This document shows positions 1-7,431 of a stretch of 64,000 nucleotides of DNA, in pieces. The stretch comes from Psychrilyobacter piezotolerans (GTDB taxonomy: Bacteria > Fusobacteriota > Fusobacteriia > Fusobacteriales > Fusobacteriaceae): positions 33,228-97,227 of the forward strand of contig NZ_QUAJ01000010.1 in assembly GCF_003391055.1 (NCBI RefSeq), given 5' to 3'. The notes beneath the pieces were generated by a model that searched no databases, was not told the DNA's origin, and was given only the letters and a program-made list of their open reading frames with translations. The position numbers and the translations under genes are program-made. Positions within the stretch are counted from its first letter, which is position 1. Every line of letters begins with the position of its first letter.

Positions 1-846
1 TACAATGGTATTCACATAAAATACTATTGTAAGAGCTGAAACTCCTAATTCTCCCAATTCTCTCATGATTATTCTGTTAAATAGAAAAGCCGCTACCGAC
101 GTAGACACCACTGTCAGCATCTCGGAACTCCCGTTATAGAGGATGTTTTTTAAAAGTTTAAAGTCACCTCGAAATTTAGAAAACTGTATCTGAGATCTTC
201 CCTTAAAAAAATAACCAAAGAGTGCCAGCCCGCCCAGAAGGTTAGCTATTGCTGTGGCATAGGCTGCTCCAGACATTCCCCAGCCGAATCTTACAATAAA
301 CAGGTAGTCCAAGACTACATTACTGAGGCAGCAAACAAAACCACTTAAAAACACAGAGTTGGGTTTTTCCCCGACCCTGGCAAATGTTTCGGTATATATT
401 GGAAGATTCCAAACCGTGCACAATAACAGTAAAGGCTTCATATAAGCCTTTACCAGAGGCAATAATCCCCTGTCTGCTCCTAAAAACAATATTATTTTAT
501 CCAAAATAAACAAACTGCCTATGGATATTACTCCCACTATTACTAAATACGATACCAGAGTAAAGGTTGCTATCTCCCCTGCTCTTTGTTTTTGGTTTTT
601 TCCCAAAGAGATGGAGGCCAACACAGCACCTCCGGCTGAGATCATCATGACTATACTCATAATGGTACTCATATACGGCATGGCTAAGTTAACCGATGCA
701 AGACCTCTGGGCCCCACGATCTTCCCTATAAACATCCCATCTATCATTATCTGCATGGACACAATTAATAATCCTACTATACTGGGAATTGCAAACTTAA
801 AAAATACTTTTTTTACACATCCGTTTTCTAAACTTAAATTTTTCAT
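1..846 (-). CDS. MATE family efflux transporter, 5' part (C-terminus off the window)
   Basis: The reading frame is open from the ATG at 844-846 to the window edge (282 codons). The translation is strongly hydrophobic with repeated transmembrane segments, starts MKNLSLENGCVKKVFFKFAI, and carries the short polar turns typical of MATE multidrug/Na+ antiporters (for example SAGGAVLASISLG and GEKPNSVFLSGF). MATE proteins have 12 membrane helices and about 440-460 residues, so roughly the last third is missing. An AGGAGG-like ribosome site precedes the start. It is divergent from a MerR regulator with a 77 bp shared promoter region, which suggests drug-inducible expression. The family call is firm; the substrate is unknown. 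Confidence 0.9.
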   Translation of the reverse strand, partial: MKNLSLENGCVKKVFFKFAIPSIVGLLIVSMQIMIDGMFIGKIVGPRGLASVNLAMPYMSTIMSIVMMISAGGAVLASISLGKNQKQRAGEIATFTLVSYLVIVGVISIGSLFILDKIILFLGADRGLLPLVKAYMKPLLLLCTVWNLPIYTETFARVGEKPNSVFLSGFVCCLSNVVLDYLFIVRFGWGMSGAAYATAIANLLGGLALFGYFFKGRSQIQFSKFRGDFKLLKNILYNGSSEMLTVVSTSVAAFLFNRIIMRELGELGVSALTIVFYVNTIV

Positions 847-871
847 GAGTAACCTCCTTGTTTCTATATAC

Positions 872-903
872 ATTATAAACTATATAGTATACTATATAGT
901 CAA
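872..903 (-). promoter_or_regulatory. MerR-type promoter/operator of the MATE gene
   Basis: Read on the minus strand there is a -35 TTGACT (898-903) and a -10 TATAAT (872-877) separated by 20 bp, longer than the normal 17. The spacer is filled by a perfect 22 bp palindrome at 879-900 built from the half-site ACTATATAGT. Overlong 19-20 bp spacers with a central dyad are the hallmark of promoters activated by MerR proteins through DNA untwisting. The adjacent gene encodes a MerR protein, so the pairing is very likely. Confidence 0.8.
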
Positions 904-923
904 GAGTATTTTTAGGAGGTTCT

Positions 924-1745
924 ATGAAAAAAAAATATAAGATCAATGAAATAGCCGGTTTTTTTAAGATTTCCCGGCAGACCCTTATCTATTACGATGA
1001 GATTGGGTTATTTAAACCAAAATTTGTGGATACCGAGACCTCCTACAGGTACTACGGAGAGGATCAATTTTCTAACCTGAGATTTATCCTCATACTCAAG
1101 GAGGCCGGGTTTTCATTGAAGGAGATAAGGGAGTATACTAAAAGCCGTTCCCCTGAGGAGAGTTTGGAGTATTTAGAGGAGAAGAAAAGATTGGTGGATC
1201 TAAAGATAAAAAAGATGATTGAATCGAAGCTTATCATAGATAAAAAAATATCCGAGATAAAAAACATGATGAAAAAGGATGACATCGAGCCACAGATCAT
1301 ATACCTTGAATCTATGGAAGCCGTTGCTATCCAAATAGAAAAACCCTGTGATTATTTAAAGTATGATAAAACATTTTCTGATTTAATGGAGATAAGGGAG
1401 GAACTGGATATTAAAGGAGATGATTATTTTGTGAGGATATCAAAGGAGGATATCATTCTGGGAAACACAATGGAAGTAAAGACTATTGGTTTTTTTACTC
1501 CTACTTCCTGTAACCATAAAAACAGCCTAAAAATAGAAGGAGGATGGTTTGCCTCTATAATACATAAGGATACATGGGATACCATAGAAGAAAGTTACAA
1601 AAAGCTTCTGAAATATATAAAAGACAATGGATACGAGGTTATTGGAGATTCAATGGAATTTTTCAATGAGGTTATAGTTCATTTAGGGAAGGGAGAGGGG
1701 TCGACTATCCAGATAACTTTTCCTGTCAAATACCGCGGGAGATAA
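924..1745 (+). CDS. MerR family transcriptional regulator with C-terminal effector domain
   Basis: A 273-residue protein. Residues 1-70 form a MerR winged helix-turn-helix (INEIAGFFKISRQTLIYYDE, then GLFKP and YRYYGEDQFSNL). Residues 75-120 are a charged coiled-coil dimerisation helix, and about 125-273 match a GyrI/BmrR-like small-molecule binding domain. The ATG at 924 follows TAGGAGGT. The gene is divergent from a MATE exporter and faces a palindromic, long-spacer promoter, so it probably senses a toxic compound and activates the pump. The length is normal for BmrR-like regulators. The ligand is unknown. Confidence 0.9.
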   Translation: MKKKYKINEIAGFFKISRQTLIYYDEIGLFKPKFVDTETSYRYYGEDQFSNLRFILILKEAGFSLKEIREYTKSRSPEESLEYLEEKKRLVDLKIKKMIESKLIIDKKISEIKNMMKKDDIEPQIIYLESMEAVAIQIEKPCDYLKYDKTFSDLMEIREELDIKGDDYFVRISKEDIILGNTMEVKTIGFFTPTSCNHKNSLKIEGGWFASIIHKDTWDTIEESYKKLLKYIKDNGYEVIGDSMEFFNEVIVHLGKGEGSTIQITFPVKYRGR

Positions 1746-2201
1746 AAGAGCAACATGACGTTGAATCCAGACAGGCACAATTTAGATTTTTATCCAGGAT
1801 CTTTTTGAAAAAAAAAGAAGATGGGGTATACTTAAAAAAGACATTTAAACAATAAATTTTTATAGATAGAATAAAAAACCTAAGGATTCCATCCTTAAAC
1901 TGGGTTCATTTCTTTTGGTGAGCAAAAGAAACGAACCAAAGAAAAACTCACTTTTTTTAAATGATGTTATTTAAGTAAGTCAAAGGTAATGTAAGTCTTT
2001 TTATAGCAACAGTCCTCGTTACACTGCGGAACTTATTCTGTTGAACGACTTAGTAGAATATTTACTGAGAAGCTAGGGAACATCTAAAAAATGATCTCTT
2101 AGCGAATCCCTTTATCTCATTTCTTTGTGATGAAGAATTAAATATCTTATGAGGTGGCAACTTGGGTTAAATAAAGTTATTAAAATTTACAGGGGGGAAG
2201 G
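1746..2201. other. intergenic region with a hairpin repeat and no gene
   Basis: This 456 bp stretch has no convincing reading frame. It contains a long hairpin at 1903-1937 inside a 70 bp block (1881-1950) that recurs in diverged form at 29781-29850. The remainder up to the cyclase gene is AT-rich and shows nothing I recognise. Confidence 0.6.
1881..1950. repeat. hairpin repeat, copy 1
   Basis: The block starts GGATTCCATCCTTAAAC and contains a stem GGTTC-A-TTTCTTTTG / CAAAAGAAA-C-GAACC (1903-1937), 14 paired bases with one mismatch and a 5-base loop, followed by AAAGAA. The copy at 29781-29850 keeps the flanks and the stem, but the stem bases differ in a compensating way. Function unknown. 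Confidence 0.7.
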
Positions 2202-2834
2202 ATGAAAATAATAGATTTAACACATGTTATAGATGAAAAAATGCCTGTTTTTCCAGGGACAGAACCGCCTAAAATCATTCAAAAAAATACAATAAAAAAA
2301 GATGGATTTGCTGAAAAACTACTGACCATGTATTCTCATACAGGAACCCATATAGATGCTCCTGCCCATATGATAGAGGGTGGGAATTCATTGTGTGATT
2401 TTTCTGTTGAAAAATTTATAGGCAGGGGAATTGTAATTCCTTTAGAGTCAGATGATTCCATAGAATTAAAATATCTAAAGAAATTTGAAACTGAGATAAG
2501 AAAAGCTTCTTTTGTGTTATTTTATTCTGGTTGGGATGAGTTTTGGGAGAGGGAAGAATATTTTAATGGATTTCCATCCCTAAGTGTAGAAGCAGCCAGA
2601 TATCTTGTGGGATTTGATTTGAAAGGCATAGGTATAGATGCTGTATCTATAGATCCTATGGAGAGTGTAAATTTTGAGATCCATCATATCCTGTTAAAAA
2701 AAGACCTGATCATCATAGAAAATCTAAAAAATTTAAAATATCTGATCAATAAAAAATTTGAGCTGTATATTGCTCCGCTAAAGATAAAAGGTCTGGATGG
2801 ATCTCCAGTAAGAGCCCTTGCAAGGATACTGTGA
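2202..2834 (+). CDS. cyclase family protein (KynB-like metal-dependent hydrolase)
   Basis: A 210-residue protein of the cyclase family (PF04199), which includes kynurenine formamidase and isatin hydrolase. The diagnostic metal-binding motif HTGTHIDAPAH is at residues 46-56, and the N-terminus DLTHVIDEKMPVFPGTEP is typical. The length matches the family. A strong ribosome site (AGGGGGGAAGG) precedes the ATG. The gene stands alone, with no tryptophan-degradation neighbours, so the substrate cannot be named. Confidence 0.88.
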   Translation: MKIIDLTHVIDEKMPVFPGTEPPKIIQKNTIKKDGFAEKLLTMYSHTGTHIDAPAHMIEGGNSLCDFSVEKFIGRGIVIPLESDDSIELKYLKKFETEIRKASFVLFYSGWDEFWEREEYFNGFPSLSVEAARYLVGFDLKGIGIDAVSIDPMESVNFEIHHILLKKDLIIIENLKNLKYLINKKFELYIAPLKIKGLDGSPVRALARIL

Positions 2835-3028
2835 AACTCTCCTAATAATTGTTGATTTTTATGATCCTTTTTTGTTATATTTTTTTAATATAAATATGAG
2901 TTTTACATTCTAAATATTTAACTTTTCACATCAGTATTCAAGTAGTTCTTAGGGATTATACCAGGATTTTAAGATGACCCAATGACTGCAAAATATTAAT
3001 TATAATACAAAAATTAAAAAAAATTAAT

Positions 3029-3057
3029 TTGACTTTTTTTTGGAATCTTTATATGAT
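3029..3057 (+). promoter_or_regulatory. promoter of the threonine operon
   Basis: TTGACT (3029-3034), a 17 bp spacer and TATGAT (3052-3057) make a good sigma-70 type promoter. Transcription would start near 3064, about 50 nt before the leader peptide start and about 325 nt before asd. Confidence 0.7.
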
Positions 3058-3115
3058 ATTCTAAATCCACCGGGAGTGGACAAGAGTTCAAAAAAACGAA
3101 CAAGGAGAAAAAACT

Positions 3116-3160
3116 ATGTATATAAAAAATATGATGACAACCATAATAACCCTGACCTAA
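3116..3160 (+). CDS. thrL: threonine operon leader peptide
   Basis: A 14-codon frame reads M-Y-I-K-N-M-M-T-T-I-I-T-L-T and then TAA. Four of 14 codons are Thr and three are Ile, and the peptide follows a clear AAGGAG ribosome site at 3102-3107. It lies between the promoter and a terminator, upstream of the genes for threonine synthesis. This is the architecture of thrL-type attenuators, where ribosome stalling at Thr or Ile codons controls read-through. Its function is inferred from composition and position; it has no long homology to the E. coli peptide. Confidence 0.75.
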   Translation: MYIKNMMTTIITLT

Positions 3161-3273
3161 GTTTGCTTTCGAAAAACAGAAGCAAACCTCTTTTAGTTAT
3201 CCAAAACAAGAGATGCTTCTAATATAGGGTTTTTATAAGTCTATTTAGAATTTCTATCTAAATAGACTTTTTT
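3161..3273 (+). terminator. attenuator region of the thr leader with intrinsic terminator
   Basis: GTTTGCTT (3161-3168), just after the leader stop, can pair with AAGCAAAC (3180-3187). The overlapping AGAAGCA (3178-3184) can instead pair with TGCTTCT (3214-3220), so these hairpins exclude each other. The intrinsic terminator has an 11 bp stem, AGTCTATTTAG (3238-3248) with CTAAATAGACT (3258-3268), and a T run. TTCTAATATAG (3217-3227) can also pair, with one bulge, with CTATTTAGAA, the terminator's 5' arm. The exact switching order is not settled by inspection. Confidence 0.65.
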
Positions 3274-3339
3274 ATTTATCTGGGGAATTATGAAATTTCT
3301 TAATAAATTTAAATTTGTAAAAATTTTGATTATAATTAA

Positions 3340-3365
3340 TTGGATGCAACATCACGTTGCTTTTT
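3340..3365 (+). terminator. short GCAAC/GTTGC hairpin with T run just before asd
   Basis: TTGGATGCAAC-ATCAC-GTTGC followed by five T bases forms a short stem-loop that looks like a second intrinsic terminator. A nearly identical element lies at 43894-43920, before the HypD activase gene. It may be a second attenuation point or a shared regulatory site. Confidence 0.5.
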
Positions 3366-3387
3366 ATTACAATTTGGAGGAATGATC

Positions 3388-4392
3388 ATGAAAAAATATA
3401 ATGTCGCAATTGCAGGAGCTACAGGATTGGTGGGACAGACTTTTTTACAGGTACTGGAGGAAAGAAAGTTTCCCATTAAAAATTTATACCTGATGGCATC
3501 ATCTAGAAGTGCAGGGGAAATAATAAACTATAGGGGGAAAAATATAATAGTTGAGGAATTGAATGAAAATTCTTTTGATAAAGAGATCGACATTGCACTT
3601 TTTTCAGCAGGAGGAGAAGTATCAAAAAAGTTTTCACCTATAGCAGCCTCCAAAGGTGTAGTGGTCGTAGATAACAGCAGTGCTTTCAGGATGGTTGAAG
3701 GAGTTCCACTCATTGTTCCGGAAGTTAACCCGGAAGAGGTATGGAGTCACAATGGGATTATAGCAAACCCCAACTGTTCAACCATACAGTCTGTGGTACC
3801 CCTTAAAGTTTTAGATGAAAAATATAAGATTAAAAGAATTGTATATTCTACCTATCAGGCAGTATCGGGTTCCGGATTTGCAGGGATTAAAGACTTAGAA
3901 AATGGATTAAAAGGAAAGGCTCCTGAGAATTATCCCCACCCCATAGCGGGCAACTGTCTGCCTCATATAGATGTATTTCTGGAAAACGGCAATACAAAAG
4001 AGGAACAAAAGATGATAGATGAAACCAAAAAAATATTATCTAAAGATATCAGGGTGACGGCTACCTGTGTCAGAGTGCCTGTCTTGCACTCCCACAGTGT
4101 ATCGATGAATCTTGAATTTGAAAAACAATTTGATATAGAACAGGTAAGGAAAGATCTGGCTGGTGTGAAAGGGCTGATTGTAGAAGATGATATAAAGGAA
4201 AATATCTATCCTATGGCAGTCAACTCAAAGGGAAAAGATGAGGTGTTTGTAGGAAGGGTTCGGAGAGATGAGAGTGTAGAAAATGGGTTAAACTTATGGG
4301 TAGTTGCCGATAATATAAGAAAGGGTGCAGCTACAAATACAGTTCAAATTGCGGAATTATTAGTTGCTGGAAATAAAGGAGGAAATTTATGA
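3388..4392 (+). CDS. asd: aspartate-semialdehyde dehydrogenase
   Basis: A 334-residue enzyme that reduces aspartyl-4-phosphate to aspartate semialdehyde with NADPH. The nucleotide site GATGLVGQ is near residues 10-17, the catalytic cysteine is Cys130 in NPNCSTIQ, and a catalytic His region lies in VLHSHS. The ATG at 3388 is preferred because GGAGG at 3376-3380 is correctly spaced; an upstream TTG at 3340 lies inside a terminator hairpin. It is the first gene of the thr operon and overlaps hom by 4 bp (ATGA). Confidence 0.96.
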   Translation: MKKYNVAIAGATGLVGQTFLQVLEERKFPIKNLYLMASSRSAGEIINYRGKNIIVEELNENSFDKEIDIALFSAGGEVSKKFSPIAASKGVVVVDNSSAFRMVEGVPLIVPEVNPEEVWSHNGIIANPNCSTIQSVVPLKVLDEKYKIKRIVYSTYQAVSGSGFAGIKDLENGLKGKAPENYPHPIAGNCLPHIDVFLENGNTKEEQKMIDETKKILSKDIRVTATCVRVPVLHSHSVSMNLEFEKQFDIEQVRKDLAGVKGLIVEDDIKENIYPMAVNSKGKDEVFVGRVRRDESVENGLNLWVVADNIRKGAATNTVQIAELLVAGNKGGNL

Positions 4393-5324
4393 AATTAGGA
4401 ATCATTGGTCTTGGAACGGTTGGAATAAATGTTTTAAAGATCTTATCAGGTGAAAAAGACAGGAAAAATAAAGAGATCGGGGATATAGAGATCCTTAAAA
4501 TTTGTGATCTTCAAAACATTGATCTCAGTGGATATGATTTTACAGATGATTATAGAGAGGTCCTGAATGACCCCAGGATCGATACGGTGGTTGAACTGAT
4601 AGGAGGAGTAGGAGCAGCATATGAGATTTCTAAAAGCACTCTGAATTCAAAAAAGAACCTGGTCACTGCAAATAAACATCTTCTGGCTGTTCACGGAAAG
4701 GAATTATTTTCCCTGGCTGAAAAAAATCAGGTGAAACTCCAATATGAAGCTTCTGTAGGGGGAGGAATCCCGGTTATCTCACCTATAAAAGAAAATTTAT
4801 TTGTGAATAATTTTAAAAATATCCGTGGGATTTTAAATGGGACATGCAACTATATGTTGATGAAGATGGAGGAGGGACTGACTTATTCAGAGGCTTTGGA
4901 AGATGCCAAACTTAAAGGATATGCTGAAGCCGATCCGACATTTGATATAAAGGGAATCGATACAGCCCACAAGATCAGTATCTTAGCACATCTGGCCTGG
5001 GGAGAATTAAAGGAATTTTCTGAAATTTCCATTGTCGGGATAGATAAACTGACTAAAGATGATGTTGAAGCAGCCAAATCCCAGGGACTCAGATATAAAT
5101 TACTGGGAGAAGCAAACTTTGACGGAAAAGAATTAAATATAAGGGTGGCTCCTGTGGCGGTCAAAAAAGATGAGCTGTTATACAATGTAAACGGGGTATA
5201 CAATGCCGTGGAATTAGATGGAAACTATACAGGGAAAACTATCTTCTATGGTGAAGGTGCCGGGGGAGATGCCACAGCTGCAGCAGTAATTTCAGACATT
5301 TATAAGATCAAACTGGGAGGATAG
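4389..5324 (+). CDS. hom: homoserine dehydrogenase, short form without ACT domain
   Basis: A 311-residue enzyme that reduces aspartate semialdehyde to homoserine. It has the NAD(P) site GLGTVG at residues 7-12, the family region EASVGGGIPVI and a substrate loop near LKGYAEADPTFD. Most bacterial Hom proteins have 400 or more residues because of a C-terminal ACT domain that binds threonine. This one ends after the catalytic domain, so it is probably not feedback-inhibited by that route. It overlaps asd by 4 bp and lysC starts 2 bp after it, so translation is coupled. Confidence 0.95.
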   Translation: MKLGIIGLGTVGINVLKILSGEKDRKNKEIGDIEILKICDLQNIDLSGYDFTDDYREVLNDPRIDTVVELIGGVGAAYEISKSTLNSKKNLVTANKHLLAVHGKELFSLAEKNQVKLQYEASVGGGIPVISPIKENLFVNNFKNIRGILNGTCNYMLMKMEEGLTYSEALEDAKLKGYAEADPTFDIKGIDTAHKISILAHLAWGELKEFSEISIVGIDKLTKDDVEAAKSQGLRYKLLGEANFDGKELNIRVAPVAVKKDELLYNVNGVYNAVELDGNYTGKTIFYGEGAGGDATAAAVISDIYKIKLGG

Positions 5325-5326
5325 AT

Positions 5327-6484
5327 ATGATAGTCGTTCAGAAATTTGGCGGAACAAGCCTAAAGGGCAGTGAGAGACTTCGTGAAGTGGCCAAATGGGT
5401 AGTTAAAAATAAAAATGAAGGCAATAAGATGGTAGTTATTGTATCAGCTCCCGGCGGAATGACCGACTCCCTTATAAATGAAGCCAAAGAGATGAATACC
5501 AATCCAAAGGGGAGGGAGCTGGATATGCTCCTTTCAGTGGGGGAACAAATTTCCGCAGCACTGCTTGCCATGGGAATCGAGGAATTAGGAGAAAAAGCCG
5601 TTTCATTCAATGCGTCACAGCTCCAGTTAAAAACAAACGGTGAACATAATAATGCTAAGATTTTGAATATTTCTCCCGAAAAAATCCTGGAAAATTTAAA
5701 CAACGACTATATAGTTATTGTGACTGGATTTCAAGGGGTAGATGATGAAGGAAATATAACTACCCTGGGTAGGGGAGGAAGCGACACCAGTGCTGTGGCT
5801 ATTGGAGCAGCGGTTAATGCCAATAAGATTGAGATCTATACAGATGTAGATGGGGTCTATACCTCGGACCCGAGAATTATAAAAAATGCTAAAAAAATTA
5901 AAAATATTTCTTTTGATGAAATGATTGAGATGGCCGATAAGGGATCCAAAGTTTTACACTGCAGGAGTGTAGAATTAGCATCTAAATATGAAATCCCCAT
6001 CCACCTGCGTTCAGCCTTTTCATGGAGAGAAGGAACTTGGATTAAAAAGGAGAAAACTATGGAAAATTCAGTTGTGAGAGGAATCTCAAATATAAATAAT
6101 CTGGCAAATCTAAAAATAAATTTTAAAAATATGGATGAACTTGTGGATCGTCTGGAAGAAAATAATATCAATGTAAAATTGTTTCAGCAGTTGGAGAATT
6201 CTAAATTTTCAATTTTGACTGAAAAAGAAGATGCTCTGAGATTTTATAAGGTTTTAAAAAAAGATGGGTATTCTCTGGAAATAAATGATGATCTGGGTAT
6301 GATCTCTGTCATCGGGCTGGGGATTGCATCCAATAATATCCCCAGAAAATTAACTAAAATTTTAAATTCAAATGAGATAAATATCGATTCGATTTCTTCA
6401 AATCAAACAAGTGTATCCTATGTCATATCTCAGAATAATTTAAATAATGCCAATGCTATTTTTCATCGTGAATTATTTGAATAG
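5327..6484 (+). CDS. lysC: aspartate kinase
   Basis: A 385-residue kinase that phosphorylates aspartate, the first step of the aspartate family pathway. The N-terminal kinase domain has KFGGTSLKG at residues 6-14, the nucleotide-binding GRGGSDTSAVAIGAA and TDVDGVYTSDPR. The C-terminal part (about 280-385) resembles ACT regulatory domains, including MISVIGLGIASN. It is the only member of the operon that seems to keep an allosteric domain, so feedback control probably acts here. It is 8 bp from the next gene. Confidence 0.95.
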   Translation: MIVVQKFGGTSLKGSERLREVAKWVVKNKNEGNKMVVIVSAPGGMTDSLINEAKEMNTNPKGRELDMLLSVGEQISAALLAMGIEELGEKAVSFNASQLQLKTNGEHNNAKILNISPEKILENLNNDYIVIVTGFQGVDDEGNITTLGRGGSDTSAVAIGAAVNANKIEIYTDVDGVYTSDPRIIKNAKKIKNISFDEMIEMADKGSKVLHCRSVELASKYEIPIHLRSAFSWREGTWIKKEKTMENSVVRGISNINNLANLKINFKNMDELVDRLEENNINVKLFQQLENSKFSILTEKEDALRFYKVLKKDGYSLEINDDLGMISVIGLGIASNNIPRKLTKILNSNEINIDSISSNQTSVSYVISQNNLNNANAIFHRELFE

Positions 6485-6492
6485 GAGATCTT

Positions 6493-7431
6493 ATGGCTGT
6501 ATATACTAACTTAACTAATGAACACAAAGAAGATATCAGAACTCTTTATAACCTGGGAAAAGATGCGGATTTCATTGAAATTCCAGAGGGAATACTCAAC
6601 ACAAATTATCTGATTAAAGACAGGGATAAAAAATATGTTTTCAGACTCTTAGAGGGGAGACGAAATATAGATGAGGAATTAAAAGAATTGGAATTTTTAA
6701 ACTTTTTAAATAAAAATGATATTTCATGTCCCCGGGTATCTGTAAATAATCTGGGTAAAAACCATATCTTTATCCAGGAAAAAATGGGATGTTTATTTGA
6801 TTTTATTCACGGCAAGAAAGTAAATAAGATCGATAGTGAGGTCTTAAGAAAAATTGGTTCTACTCTGGGAAGGCTGCACAATTTATCCCAGGGGAGGTCT
6901 ATTGAAAGAACCAGAAAAATAGACTTGGATTTTTTTTATGATAAGATCTCAAAAATCGATCTGAAAACTGTTTTAAAAAAAGACCATGATTTGATCATGG
7001 AAAGGTATAAAGAGATAAAAGAAGTAGATTTCTCCAGCCTTCCAAAGGGGATTGTTCACAACGATATATTTCCGGACAATGTATTTATGGGAGAAAAACT
7101 TTCATTGATTGATTTCAATGACTGTATGAATGCTCCATTTATTATAGATTTAGCTATTGTAATAAATTTTTGGATCAAAATAAAAGAATTTTCTAAAGAT
7201 AAAGAAAAGAAGTTTATAAAAATATTTTTAGAGGCATATGAAGGGGAACGAAAATTATTGCCTGAAGAAAAAAAACTATTGAAAAAAATGGTTTTAAAGA
7301 TGGCTCTTACCTTTATTTTTTTAAGGATAAATAAATCTTATGTAGAAGATAACAGGGGTAAAAATATGGAAGTTAAAACTTACAAAGAGCTTTTGTTCTT
7401 ACTTGAGGAGGAAACAGATGAAATATATTAG
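6493..7431 (+). CDS. thrB: homoserine kinase of the aminoglycoside phosphotransferase fold
   Basis: A 312-residue APH/choline-kinase fold protein, not a GHMP kinase. The catalytic loop is IVHNDIFPDNVFM (Brenner motif with Asp and Asn) and the metal-binding Asp lies in LSLIDFNDC. Many bacteria lacking the GHMP-type ThrB use this ThrB2-type enzyme for homoserine phosphorylation. Its place between lysC and thrC, where a homoserine kinase is needed, makes that role very likely. Its 3' end overlaps the thrC start by 14 bp. The family is certain and the substrate is inferred from context. Confidence 0.85.
   Translation: MAVYTNLTNEHKEDIRTLYNLGKDADFIEIPEGILNTNYLIKDRDKKYVFRLLEGRRNIDEELKELEFLNFLNKNDISCPRVSVNNLGKNHIFIQEKMGCLFDFIHGKKVNKIDSEVLRKIGSTLGRLHNLSQGRSIERTRKIDLDFFYDKISKIDLKTVLKKDHDLIMERYKEIKEVDFSSLPKGIVHNDIFPDNVFMGEKLSLIDFNDCMNAPFIIDLAIVINFWIKIKEFSKDKEKKFIKIFLEAYEGERKLLPEEKKLLKKMVLKMALTFIFLRINKSYVEDNRGKNMEVKTYKELLFLLEEETDEIY

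Noticed and set aside
3040..3222. A 60-codon frame upstream of asd.
   Set aside because: It starts inside the promoter, runs through the leader peptide in another frame, and has no ribosome site. The Thr-rich 14-codon leader explains the region better.
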